A stretch of 64,000 bases of DNA, taken from positions 2,914,001 through 2,978,000 of the forward strand of contig NZ_JBEPOO010000001.1 of assembly GCF_040546815.1 (NCBI RefSeq), in the 5' to 3' direction. This DNA comes from Devosia sp. 2618 (lineage in GTDB: Bacteria; Pseudomonadota; Alphaproteobacteria; Rhizobiales; Devosiaceae). This document shows, piece after piece, positions 19,103 to 28,250 of this stretch. Made by a program: the position numbers and the translations under genes. The notes under the pieces were generated by a model. That model was not told where the DNA came from. It saw only the letters and a program-made list of their open reading frames with translations, and did not search any database. Within the stretch, counting starts at the first letter, position 1. Each line of letters begins with the position of its first letter.

Positions 19103-19522
19103 TCAGAGAGCTTTCTGCAGGAAGACGCGGGTGCGGCCGGGCGGGAAGTCGTTCAGGCGGCCAAATTCGACATAACCGGCGCGCTGATAGACGTCTATAG
19201 CGGTGGGGCTGAAGCTATCGATATAGGCACCGTGGCAGCCGCGCTTGATCGCTTCGCTATCGGCCATTGCCAGAAGCCGAGCCGCGAGCCCCTGCCCGCG
19301 CAGGTCCTCGGCCAGCCACAACCACTGCACATAAAGCCAGCCCCACGCCGTGTAGCCACTGAGCCCGCCCTGCACCGTGTCACCGTCCCCGCGCACGAGG
19401 ATAGCCAACGGGTTGCGTTCGGCGGGACCGACATCGTTGTCATTGAATGCGGTCAGCCCACCACCGACCGCCGCAAGTTCGGCGGCGCTCGGATTGTCGG
19501 TCAGTTCCAGCCGCAGGGACAT
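19103..19522 (-). CDS. GNAT family N-acetyltransferase
   Basis: 139 residues if translation starts at MSLRLELTD (ATG at 19522), one base after the murQ stop (TGACATG), which points to translational coupling; a longer reading overlaps murQ. Acetyl-CoA motif DLRGQGLAARLL (R-G-x-G-x-A) follows the strand LYVQWLWLAE. The C-terminal VYQRAGYVEFGRL is typical of RimI-like GNATs. Second GNAT of the murein locus; substrate unknown. Confidence 0.85.
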   Translation of the reverse strand: MSLRLELTDNPSAAELAAVGGGLTAFNDNDVGPAERNPLAILVRGDGDTVQGGLSGYTAWGWLYVQWLWLAEDLRGQGLAARLLAMADSEAIKRGCHGAYIDSFSPTAIDVYQRAGYVEFGRLNDFPPGRTRVFLQKAL

Positions 19523-19523
19523 G

Positions 19524-20405
19524 TCAGGCCAGCGCGCGGCGCAGATTGCCGCCATTCTGATCGAGCAGCGCCTGCGCTGCCGCCTTATCCAAATCGCGGG
19601 TCAACATCACGGTTGCCAGCTTGATGCTGCCATCGGCGGTATCGAGCGCGGCACGGGACGTGTCGTAGTCGCGGTCGGTGAGTGTGGCGACCATCTTGGC
19701 GGCCCGATCCTGCAACTTCACATTGGTGGGCCGCATCTCGACCATGAGGCCGCGATAGACATAGCCGAGGCGGATCATGATGCCGGTGGAAATGACGTTG
19801 AGCGCCACTTTCTGCGCCGTGCCTGCCTTCATGCGCGTTGAACCAGCAAGCAGTTCCGCGCCGGTTTCGAGCAGCACGGCGATGTCGGCCACTTCGCCAA
19901 GCTTGGCGTTGCGGTTGTTGAAAATGCCGATGGTGAGGGCACCGGCTTTTTTGGCGTGGACCAGCCCGGCAATCGCATAGGGCGTGCGGCCGCTGGCAGC
20001 GAGGGCAACGACCACGTCGGTGTCGTTGACCTGAACTTCGTCGAGCGCGGCGATAGCCAGTTCTTCGCTGTCTTCGGCGCCTTCGGCCGCCACAAAGATC
20101 GCATTGCGGCCGCCGGCCATCAGGTTGAGTGCGCGCTCATAGGGCCAGTTGAAGGTGGGCGGCAATTCGGCTGCGTCCTGCCCCCCGATGCGGCCCGAAG
20201 TGCCTGCGCCCATATAGATCAGGCGACCACCGCGCGCGAGCCGCTCGGCGCCCTGATCGATGGCTGCGGCTAGCGCCACATTGGCCGCCTGTACCGCGCC
20301 GATGGCAGCGAACTGGCCTTCGACGATGCCGGTGACGAGGCTGGCGCTATCCCAATCTTCGATGCTGGCAAAACGGGGCGAGGAGGCTTCGGTGGTGGTG
20401 GTCAC
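19524..20405 (-). CDS. murQ: N-acetylmuramic acid 6-phosphate etherase
   Basis: 293 residues, close to E. coli MurQ (298). The family signature LIYMGAGTSGRIGGQDAAELPPTF (shown here in part: GAGTSGRIGGQDAAELPP, near 66-83) and the SIS-domain segments AAEGAEDSEELA and TRMKAGTAQKVALN are present. The enzyme cleaves the D-lactyl ether of MurNAc-6-P to give GlcNAc-6-P and D-lactate. Its ATG overlaps the stop of the kinase gene by four bases. It uses the product of AnmK, encoded on the facing operon. Confidence 0.95.
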   Translation of the reverse strand: MTTTTEASSPRFASIEDWDSASLVTGIVEGQFAAIGAVQAANVALAAAIDQGAERLARGGRLIYMGAGTSGRIGGQDAAELPPTFNWPYERALNLMAGGRNAIFVAAEGAEDSEELAIAALDEVQVNDTDVVVALAASGRTPYAIAGLVHAKKAGALTIGIFNNRNAKLGEVADIAVLLETGAELLAGSTRMKAGTAQKVALNVISTGIMIRLGYVYRGLMVEMRPTNVKLQDRAAKMVATLTDRDYDTSRAALDTADGSIKLATVMLTRDLDKAAAQALLDQNGGNLRRALA

Positions 20406-21316
20406 GGCGTGGTCCTTTGAGTAGCGGCGAGGCGCGCAGCATTGGCTGCATGCAAGGCCGGATCGATTTGCGGAAAGCTGATATCTACGCCGGGGAGCGC
20501 AGCAATCAGCGCCGACTGGATTGAGGGATGGAGGCGAATGACGCCGCCGATGAAGGCCACTGGCAGCGCCCCGCCCCGACCGATCAGCGCCTTGGCCAGC
20601 CGAGCCAGTTCGCCCGCCGCGTCGGACAGCACCTTTAGAGCGAGCGGATCGCCCTCATCTGCGGCGCTCGCCACGGCCTGCGCCAGACCGCCGATGCGCC
20701 CACGGTCGCTGCCATAGATATATTGCTTGGTGATGTCCCAATCATCGCCACCCATAGCGGCAAACAGCTTGTCAGCGAGGACGCCCGCCTCGGCCGCGCC
20801 ACCGGTTTCGTCGATGCGCCGATAGAGCTGGTCGAGCGCCGTCAGCGCGATCCAGGTGCCCGAACCGCCATCGTCGATCAAAAGGCCACGCCCACCGACG
20901 CGCAGCGTATTGCCGGCTGCGTCGATGTGAAGACCAATTGACCCGGTACCAGCAGACACCAGATGTCCCGCGCCCAGTTGGAAGGTGGCGTGGAAGGCCA
21001 GATCGAGGTCGTTCGTCACAGCAACATCGTCGGTTGCCAGACCAAGCCGTGCTGCGGCTAATGTCTTGAGTTCAGTCTCGACAGCATCACCAAAACCGGT
21101 AAGGCCAAGTCGCGCAGCGGTGATGGGCGCCACCTGCCCTGCATCAGCCGCGATGGCTTGCAGCACGGCATCAAGCTTGTTGCGTTCGACGGGATTGAAC
21201 ACGTGTGCCGTTGCACCGCCCGCCGCGCCACGACCGAGCACTTTGCCCTGAGCATCGACCAGCGCCCAGCGCGAGGCCGTACCGCCAACATCGATGCCGA
21301 GGTAAGCGGCCTGCAT
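20402..21316 (-). CDS. BadF/BadG-type amino-sugar kinase (GlcNAc or MurNAc kinase-like)
   Basis: 304 residues of the ASKHA fold: phosphate-1 loop GIDVGGTASRWALVD (7-21), SAGTGSIG (near 121-128), then GGRGLLIDDGGSGTWI (about 139-154). Relatives are N-acetylglucosamine kinases and the clostridial MurK, which phosphorylates both MurNAc and GlcNAc. Here it would convert GlcNAc freed by NagZ, or sugar brought in by the adjacent CUT1 importer, into the 6-phosphate. One-base overlap (TAATG) with nanE, four-base overlap with murQ. Confidence 0.85.
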   Translation of the reverse strand: MQAAYLGIDVGGTASRWALVDAQGKVLGRGAAGGATAHVFNPVERNKLDAVLQAIAADAGQVAPITAARLGLTGFGDAVETELKTLAAARLGLATDDVAVTNDLDLAFHATFQLGAGHLVSAGTGSIGLHIDAAGNTLRVGGRGLLIDDGGSGTWIALTALDQLYRRIDETGGAAEAGVLADKLFAAMGGDDWDITKQYIYGSDRGRIGGLAQAVASAADEGDPLALKVLSDAAGELARLAKALIGRGGALPVAFIGGVIRLHPSIQSALIAALPGVDISFPQIDPALHAANAARLAATQRTTP

Positions 21317-21990
21317 TACGACCCCATCACCTGCCGCACGAACATGCGGGTGATCTCGCGCGGATTGGTGATCATCGTGCCTACAACCACGGCATGGGCC
21401 CCTGCATCGAGCGCTGCACGCGCCAGTTCGGGCGTATTGTAGCGACCTTCGGCGACGATGGGCACCGTGATCCGCTTGGCGAGTTGTTCGACCAGTGCCA
21501 GATCGGGCTCAACAGGCTTGGGCATGGTGTAGCTGGTATAGCCAGAAAGGGTCGTCGACACATAGGTCGCCCCCATGTCGGCCGCCGCCAATCCCTCGTC
21601 CAGGGTCGATATGTCGGCGAAGACTTCGACGCCCAGTTCCTCGCGAATGCGGCGCACCATTGCGGCAGGCGCATCGCCGATTCGCGGACGTGGCGTACAA
21701 TCGAGCGCGATGATATCGGCGCCCGCTTTCACCAATGCCTCGGCACTCGCAAAATCGGGGGTGATATAGACGTCGTAGCCGTCGCTCATCACCTTGTGGA
21801 TGCCGATGACCGGCAGGCCCGCCGCCTTGACCGCAGCAACGTCGTCCGGACCATTGGCGCGGATGCCGACGGCTCCACCATCGCGCGCCGCCAGCGCCAT
21901 CGCGCCCATGAAGTGCGCCCCATGCAGTGGGTTGTCGGCGCGGGCCTGGCAGGAAACCACCAGGCCGCCCTTTGGCAGAAGCAGGCTCAC
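21316..21990 (-). CDS. nanE: N-acetylmannosamine-6-phosphate 2-epimerase
   Basis: 224 residues, a (beta/alpha)8 barrel of the NanE family: VSCQARADNPLHG near 13-25, AVGIRANGPDDV near 40-51, IGIHKVMSDGYDVYITPDF, the ALDCTPRPR strand near 98-106 and the phosphate-binding VVAEGRYNTPE. It interconverts ManNAc-6-P and GlcNAc-6-P. No sialic-acid lyase (NanA) or ManNAc kinase is in the window, so its role here is tied to amino sugars imported by the adjacent CUT1 transporter or made by MurQ and the kinase. Confidence 0.9.
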   Translation of the reverse strand: MSLLLPKGGLVVSCQARADNPLHGAHFMGAMALAARDGGAVGIRANGPDDVAAVKAAGLPVIGIHKVMSDGYDVYITPDFASAEALVKAGADIIALDCTPRPRIGDAPAAMVRRIREELGVEVFADISTLDEGLAAADMGATYVSTTLSGYTSYTMPKPVEPDLALVEQLAKRITVPIVAEGRYNTPELARAALDAGAHAVVVGTMITNPREITRMFVRQVMGS

Positions 21991-22850
21991 TTCACCGCCC
22001 CTGCCGTCATGCCGGAGATGAACTGCTTGGAGAGCAGGATATAGATGATGATGATCGGCGCGGCCGACAGGGTGAGCCCCGAGAACAGCGCGCCGTAATC
22101 GGTCGCGTATTCGCCCATGAACGTCGTGAGGCCCTGCGGCAGGGTCTTGAGATTATCGTTCTGGATGAAGACCAGCGGGAAAAAGAAGTCGTTCCAGATC
22201 GGCACGACGTTCTGGATCGCCGCAATCACCATGGCAGGCCGCACCAGCGGCAGCATGATGGCCCACATGATCCGCGCTTCGCTGGCGCCATCCATGCGCG
22301 CAGCGTCTTCCAGCTCGTTGGGCAATGTGCGGATAAAGCCGGTCATGATGAAGACCGTCGTGGGCAGGCCCATCGCCGTATAGACAAAGATCAGCGACAG
22401 CTGATTGTTGAGGATGCCCAGATCACGCATCAGCATGAACAGCGGAATGATCGCCAGCTTGAGCGGCAGGGTCAGCCCGGCAAGGAAGAACATCAGGATG
22501 AAGGAATTGCCCCAAAACTGGTATCGGCCAAGCGCATAGGCGGCCATGGTTCCCAGCGTCAGGATCAGCACCATCGAGGTACCGGTCACCACGAAAGAGT
22601 TGAACAGGTAGCGCAGGAAATTGGTGTCGGTCCATATCTTGACGAAGTTACCGACATTGGAAAAGTCGGGCACCGAGAACGGGCTCTGGAAGATTTCCAT
22701 GTTCGTCTTGAACGCGGAAAACACCATGATGATGATCGGCGCCAGCATGATGAAGGTGTTGGCGACGAGAATGATCTGCAGCATGCCGTCGCGCCCAAGC
22801 GTCGCCAGCAATCCCTTACGATCGTAGTAGTTGTCGGTCGCGGTGCTCAT
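21987..22850 (-). CDS. CUT1 sugar ABC importer permease, MalG/UgpE type
   Basis: 287 residues, six helices, EAA loop ELEDAARMDGASEARIMWAIMLPL region (start at ELEDAARMDGASE, near 190-202). Overlaps both neighbours by four bases. Forms the inner-membrane channel with the MalF-type protein 22847-23758 and is powered by the ATPase at 25123-26187. Confidence 0.92.
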   Translation of the reverse strand: MSTATDNYYDRKGLLATLGRDGMLQIILVANTFIMLAPIIIMVFSAFKTNMEIFQSPFSVPDFSNVGNFVKIWTDTNFLRYLFNSFVVTGTSMVLILTLGTMAAYALGRYQFWGNSFILMFFLAGLTLPLKLAIIPLFMLMRDLGILNNQLSLIFVYTAMGLPTTVFIMTGFIRTLPNELEDAARMDGASEARIMWAIMLPLVRPAMVIAAIQNVVPIWNDFFFPLVFIQNDNLKTLPQGLTTFMGEYATDYGALFSGLTLSAAPIIIIYILLSKQFISGMTAGAVK

Positions 22851-23758
22851 AGCTGGATCTCCCGCGCCCGCAGTCGCACAGTGATGACGCTGGCCACCAC
22901 GGCGATGAACAGGAACATCAGCACGGCAAGCGCGCTACCCAGACCGAAATCCTGGTGCGCCGCCGAGACGTTGCCGAAGGCCGTGCGGTAGAAATAGAGG
23001 CCCAGCACGTCGGTCGACCCATAGGGCGAGCCATCAAGCCCTGCCATGATGTAGGGCAGCTCGAACCAGTTGAAGGCACCCACGAACAGCAGCACGAAAA
23101 CGATGGTGGTGCTGGGCGCGACAAGCGGCCAGACGATCTTGGTGATCTTGACCCATTCGCTCTGGGTTTCCATGCGCACGGCATCGACGATATCGGTCGG
23201 AATGCGCTGCATGCCGGCAAGGAACACCAGCGTCGGAAAGCCAACCATGTGCCAGGCCTGCGCGATGATCAGCGCCCAAAGTGCTGTTGAATCCTGCCCC
23301 AGCCAAGGCTGGGCGAAGTCGCCAAGCCCGATACCGCGCAGGCTCTGATTGACCGCGCCGAACAGGGGGTGAAGGAACAGCTTCCACAGATAGGCAACGA
23401 TGATGGTGGAGAGCACCACCGGCAGGAACACCGCGACGCGATGGAAACGCGCGCCGGGCAATTCGCGCCACAGTGCGTAGGCCAGCAGAAAGCCCATGCC
23501 GTTTTGCAGCACCATCAGCGCAAAGAACACGATGATGTTGTGGCTAAAGGCATTCATCGTGCGCGAAGCATAGGGCTCGACGAACAGCACGGTGCGGAAA
23601 TTTTCAAACCAGACGAAGTCGCCGCGCAGCAGGCCCTGCCAATCGTAAAAGGCATAGGCGAAGGCCGCGAGAATTGGGTAGACGATGAACAGCCCCACAA
23701 AGGCGAGCGGCGGCGCGATCAGCGCTGTAATCCACAAGCCGCGTCCAGTCATGCGCAT
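22847..23758 (-). CDS. CUT1 sugar ABC importer permease, MalF/UgpA type
   Basis: 303 residues if it starts at MRMTGRGLW (ATG at 23758), which gives the usual short cytoplasmic lead before helix 1 (ITALIAPPLAFVGLFIVYPI). The frame stays open to 23824, but that stretch contains the hairpin at 23804-23818 and no ribosome site. Six helices; EAA-like loop DIVDAVRMETQSEWVKI near 205-220. Partner of the MalG-type permease. Confidence 0.9.
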   Translation of the reverse strand: MRMTGRGLWITALIAPPLAFVGLFIVYPILAAFAYAFYDWQGLLRGDFVWFENFRTVLFVEPYASRTMNAFSHNIIVFFALMVLQNGMGFLLAYALWRELPGARFHRVAVFLPVVLSTIIVAYLWKLFLHPLFGAVNQSLRGIGLGDFAQPWLGQDSTALWALIIAQAWHMVGFPTLVFLAGMQRIPTDIVDAVRMETQSEWVKITKIVWPLVAPSTTIVFVLLFVGAFNWFELPYIMAGLDGSPYGSTDVLGLYFYRTAFGNVSAAHQDFGLGSALAVLMFLFIAVVASVITVRLRAREIQL

Positions 23759-23803
23759 TGTCGGGTCTTTCTTCGGCTGGCTTTCGTCGGGGTAAGAGTG
23801 GAC

Positions 23804-23818
23804 GGGGCTCAGCGCCCC
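23804..23818 (-). promoter_or_regulatory. Intercistronic hairpin after CUT1 binding-protein gene
   Basis: GGGGC (23804-23808) pairs with GCCCC (23814-23818) just after the binding-protein stop. It is the third GC-rich hairpin in this locus at a binding-protein/permease junction and probably tunes the protein ratio. Confidence 0.5.
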
Positions 23819-23832
23819 GCCCATCAGATTGC

Positions 23833-25071
23833 TTACTTCTTGAACGGCGCGTACCAGGCAGCCAGTTCCTTGGTGATGCGTTCACCGGCAGCTTCAGGCG
23901 TGGTCTGGCCAGCCATCAGCTTCTGAACTTCTTCCTGCAGCAGCACGGAGCCGGAAGGCTCGCCAAAGCGGAAGTGGACCAGCATGATGTAGGGGATCGA
24001 GTGCTGGTTCAGCTCGGCAACTTCAGCCAGCAGCGGGTTGTCGAAGGTGACGCCCGGAACGGTCGAAATGTTGTTGAGCGTGTTGGCGAACGCCTGGCCG
24101 AATTCCTGGCTCGCAACGTAGTTCAGGAACTTGAGGGCCGCTTCCTTGTTCTTGCCGCTGGCATTGGCGGCATAGCCACCGTCGTAATAGATGCCGACCA
24201 GCTTCTCATCGGTGGCCGCTTCGCCGGGCGCAGCGAAAATGCCGAGTTCGATGTCTGGGTTCATGGTCTTGAACGTGGCGAGCTCATAGGAGCCGCCCGC
24301 GAACATGCCGGCGAGACCCGAAACGAACAGCTGCTGGGCCGAGGGATAGTCGAGGCCGATAAAGCCGTCCGGGAAGTAGGCGCTGATGTCCTTGAGCTTG
24401 GCCAGCGCATTGGTAAAGCGCGCGTCGGTGAAGTCAGCTTTGCCGGCCATCAGGTCATCATAGAAGCCGCGCGTCATGATCGACGACACGAGGTCCGAGA
24501 CGATGGTTTCGTTCTGCCAGGCGGTCGCAGTGCCATTGGCAAAGGCCATGACGCCAGCATCCTTGAGCTTCTGGCTCAGGGCGATGAACTCGTCCCAGGT
24601 CTGGGGTTCATCGAGGCCGTTGGCGTCGAAAATGCCCTTATTGTAGATAACGAACTGGGTCTGGCTGGCGAAAGGCACAGCATAGAGCGTGCTGTCGGAC
24701 CGCATGGTTTCGGCCTGCAGTGCGCTTTCGGCAAAACCCTTGAGGTTCGGCACGGTGTCGACGCTGATTGGCTCAAGATAGCCGGCCGACGCGATGGCTT
24801 CCATGCCGCCATAGGCGCGCACCATCATCAGATCCGGGCCGGTACCACCAGCAAGGGCGGTCGACAGAATGGTGTTGTAGTTTGCCGCTTCGAACGTTTC
24901 GAAGGTGACAGTGATGCCTGGATTGGCGGCTTCAAAGGTGTCGATGAACTTTTCGTACTGGGCGCGGTCTTCCTGCCGCCAGCTCCAGAACGTCAAATCC
25001 TGCGCCATCGCTGGCGCTGCAACGAGAACGGCCGCAAGAGCCGCGCCGATGCGCAAAGTTGTCCGATTCAT
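23833..25071 (-). CDS. CUT1 sugar ABC importer periplasmic binding protein (SBP_bac_1)
   Basis: 412 residues; signal peptide 1-23 (PAMA-Q). ATG at 25071 has AGGAGG nine bases upstream. Mature start DLTFWSWRQEDRAQYEKFID and the FEAANPGITVTFETF strand are standard for family 1 sugar binding proteins. In an operon with nanE, an amino-sugar kinase and murQ, the ligand is probably an amino sugar (MurNAc, GlcNAc or ManNAc); the sequence alone does not decide. Confidence 0.9.
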   Translation of the reverse strand: MNRTTLRIGAALAAVLVAAPAMAQDLTFWSWRQEDRAQYEKFIDTFEAANPGITVTFETFEAANYNTILSTALAGGTGPDLMMVRAYGGMEAIASAGYLEPISVDTVPNLKGFAESALQAETMRSDSTLYAVPFASQTQFVIYNKGIFDANGLDEPQTWDEFIALSQKLKDAGVMAFANGTATAWQNETIVSDLVSSIMTRGFYDDLMAGKADFTDARFTNALAKLKDISAYFPDGFIGLDYPSAQQLFVSGLAGMFAGGSYELATFKTMNPDIELGIFAAPGEAATDEKLVGIYYDGGYAANASGKNKEAALKFLNYVASQEFGQAFANTLNNISTVPGVTFDNPLLAEVAELNQHSIPYIMLVHFRFGEPSGSVLLQEEVQKLMAGQTTPEAAGERITKELAAWYAPFKK

Positions 25072-25122
25072 TGTCTTAGTCCTCCTGAGATTAAGGTATG
25101 CGAAGTGTTCTTTGAGGCCCCC

Positions 25123-26187
<1,065 letters not shown>

Positions 26188-26221
26188 GCCCCAACCTAGT
26201 CCAAAATGCTACCGCAATACG

Positions 26222-26238
26222 ACCAATAGAATACCAAT
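26222..26238. promoter_or_regulatory. Candidate operator of the CUT1-nanE-murQ operon
   Basis: ACCAAT at 26222-26227 and again at 26233-26238, eleven bases (about one helical turn) apart, with AATACCA at 26230-26236. The spacing and sequence mirror ATTGGT at 2947-2952 and TTTGGT at 2958-2963 in front of the nagZ operon. It lies 35-51 bases upstream of the ATPase start codon. Confidence 0.5.
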
Positions 26239-26303
26239 TGAGCCCATCTCAAGGGTTCTGTACAGCCCCATGCGCTTGCGCCCGAGCTTTCCCACAAAGG
26301 AAA

Positions 26304-26340
26304 ACGCCCCGGCGGCCGCTTTCGCGACCATCCGGGGCGT
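26304..26340 (-). terminator. Intrinsic terminator of the ABC-F gene
   Basis: ACGCCCCGG (26304-26312) pairs with CCGGGGCGT (26332-26340); on the minus strand the stem is followed by TTTTCC. It lies 37 bases after the ABC-F stop and separates that gene from the murein-sugar operon promoter. Confidence 0.8.
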
Positions 26341-26376
26341 CAAATCTGTCTGGTCTTTGTCGGGCGCTAGCCCGGC

Positions 26377-27999
26377 TTAGCTGCGCAGGCCCGGGGCTTC
26401 CTGGCCGGTGCTCTCGACATATTCGGTATAGCCGCCGCCATAGACGTGAACGCCCTCAGGCGTCAGTTCCAGAACGCGGTTCGAAAGCGCGGCGAGGAAA
26501 TGGCGGTCGTGCGAGACGAAAAGCATGGTGCCTTCATATTGCGACAGCGCGGTGATGAGCATTTCCTTGGTGGCGATGTCCAGATGGTTGGTCGGCTCGT
26601 CAAGCACGAGGAAGTTCGGAGGATCGAACAGCATCATGGCCATGACCAGACGGGCCTTTTCGCCACCCGACAGCACGCGGCACTTCTTTTCGATCTCGTC
26701 GCCGGAAAAACCAAAAGCCCCAGCCAGAGCGCGCAGTGGGGCCTGCCCGGCTTGCGGGAACGAGCTTTCCAGCTGCTGGAACACGGTGAGGTCACCCTCA
26801 AGCACATCCATCGCGTGCTGGGCAAAATAGGCCATCTTGACCGAAGGCCCACGCGAAACATTGCCTTGATCTGGATCGGCCGTGCCGGTCACCAGCTTGA
26901 GCAGCGTCGACTTGCCGGCGCCGTTGACGCCCATGATGCACCAGCGTTCCTTGCGGCGTACGTGGAAATCGAGCCCGTCATAGATGGTGCGATCGCCATA
27001 GCTCTTGGACACACCCTTAAGCAGCGCCACGTCTTCGCCTGAACGCGGCGCGGGGCGGAACTCAAAGTCCACCGTCTGGCGGCGCTTGGGCGGCTCGACG
27101 CGGTCGATCTTGTCGAGCTTTTTGACCCGGCTCTGCACCTGCGCAGCGTGAGACGCGCGGGCCTTGAAGCGGGCGATGAAGTCCAACTCCTTCGCCAACA
27201 TCGCTTGTTGGCGCTCAAATTGCGCCTGCTGGTTCTTTTCCGAGATGGCGCGCTGCTGCTGGTAGAATTCGTAATTGCCCGAATAGGTGGTCAGCGAGCC
27301 GGCGTCGATTTCGACGATCTTGGTGCAGATGCGGTTCATGAATTCGCGGTCGTGCGAGGTCATGAACAGGGCGCCGCTATAGTTCTGCAGGAAAGCTTCG
27401 AGCCAGATCAGGCTTTCGAGATCCAGATGGTTGCTCGGCTCGTCGAGCAGCAGCGCGTCAGGCCGCATCAGAAGGATGCGGGCCAGCGCCACGCGCATCT
27501 TCCAGCCGCCGGAAAGCTTGCCGACATCACCATCCATCATTTCCTGGGAAAAGCCGAGGCCATCGAGCACTTCGCGGGCGCGACCGTCGAGCGAATAGCC
27601 GTCCAGTTCTTCGAACTGGTGCTGGATTTCGCCATAGCGTTCGATGATGGCATCCATCTCGTCGGCCTTGTCGGGATCGCCCATATCGGCTTCGAGCGCG
27701 CGCATTTCGGTGATCAGGGCACTGACCGGACCGGCGCCATCCATCACTTCGGCAACGGCGCTGCGCCCACCCATCTCGCCGACATCCTGGCTGAAATAGC
27801 CGATGGTGACGCCGCGCTCCATCGACACCTGCCCCTCGTCGGGCTGTTCTTCGCCGGTGATCATGCGGAACAGAGTGGTCTTGCCGGCGCCATTGGGGCC
27901 GACCAGACCGATCTTTTCGCCCTTCTGCAACACTGCCGAAGCGTCGATGAAGACGATCTGTTTGCCGTTCTGTTTGCCGATGCTTTCGAGACGTATCAT
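26377..27999 (-). CDS. ABC-F family ATPase (ribosome-associated)
   Basis: 540 residues with two nucleotide-binding domains and no membrane segments. First Walker A GPNGAGKTT (near 34-42) with LSGGWKMRVALARIL; second Walker A GVNGAGKST with LSGGEKARLVMAMML. Between them lies the charged ABC-F linker rich in Lys/Arg/Gln (about 240-310). ABC-F proteins act on the ribosome (EttA/YbiT/Uup relatives); subtype is not certain. Single-gene unit with its own terminator, divergent from the diguanylate cyclase. Confidence 0.9.
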   Translation of the reverse strand: MIRLESIGKQNGKQIVFIDASAVLQKGEKIGLVGPNGAGKTTLFRMITGEEQPDEGQVSMERGVTIGYFSQDVGEMGGRSAVAEVMDGAGPVSALITEMRALEADMGDPDKADEMDAIIERYGEIQHQFEELDGYSLDGRAREVLDGLGFSQEMMDGDVGKLSGGWKMRVALARILLMRPDALLLDEPSNHLDLESLIWLEAFLQNYSGALFMTSHDREFMNRICTKIVEIDAGSLTTYSGNYEFYQQQRAISEKNQQAQFERQQAMLAKELDFIARFKARASHAAQVQSRVKKLDKIDRVEPPKRRQTVDFEFRPAPRSGEDVALLKGVSKSYGDRTIYDGLDFHVRRKERWCIMGVNGAGKSTLLKLVTGTADPDQGNVSRGPSVKMAYFAQHAMDVLEGDLTVFQQLESSFPQAGQAPLRALAGAFGFSGDEIEKKCRVLSGGEKARLVMAMMLFDPPNFLVLDEPTNHLDIATKEMLITALSQYEGTMLFVSHDRHFLAALSNRVLELTPEGVHVYGGGYTEYVESTGQEAPGLRS

Positions 28000-28250
28000 G
28001 GGATTCCGAGGTGTCTGGCTGCCCGCCTCAAGGCGCGCGGAAAGCGCCGGTAAAGCATTGCAGACCGCTCAACGCAAGCATCGCGCGGTCACAGGTGGTT
28101 TGCGCTGGCTGCTCGGGACAAAATACCGCGTCTTTTCCTGAATAAAGTTTGCAGTGATGGGGCGGTGATTCAGGAAATGACAAAGAGTTTGGCGCAACAT
28201 GGACATGCGTCGGTGCCTTGTATTGCGTCCGCCGACCCATGGAGAACGAC

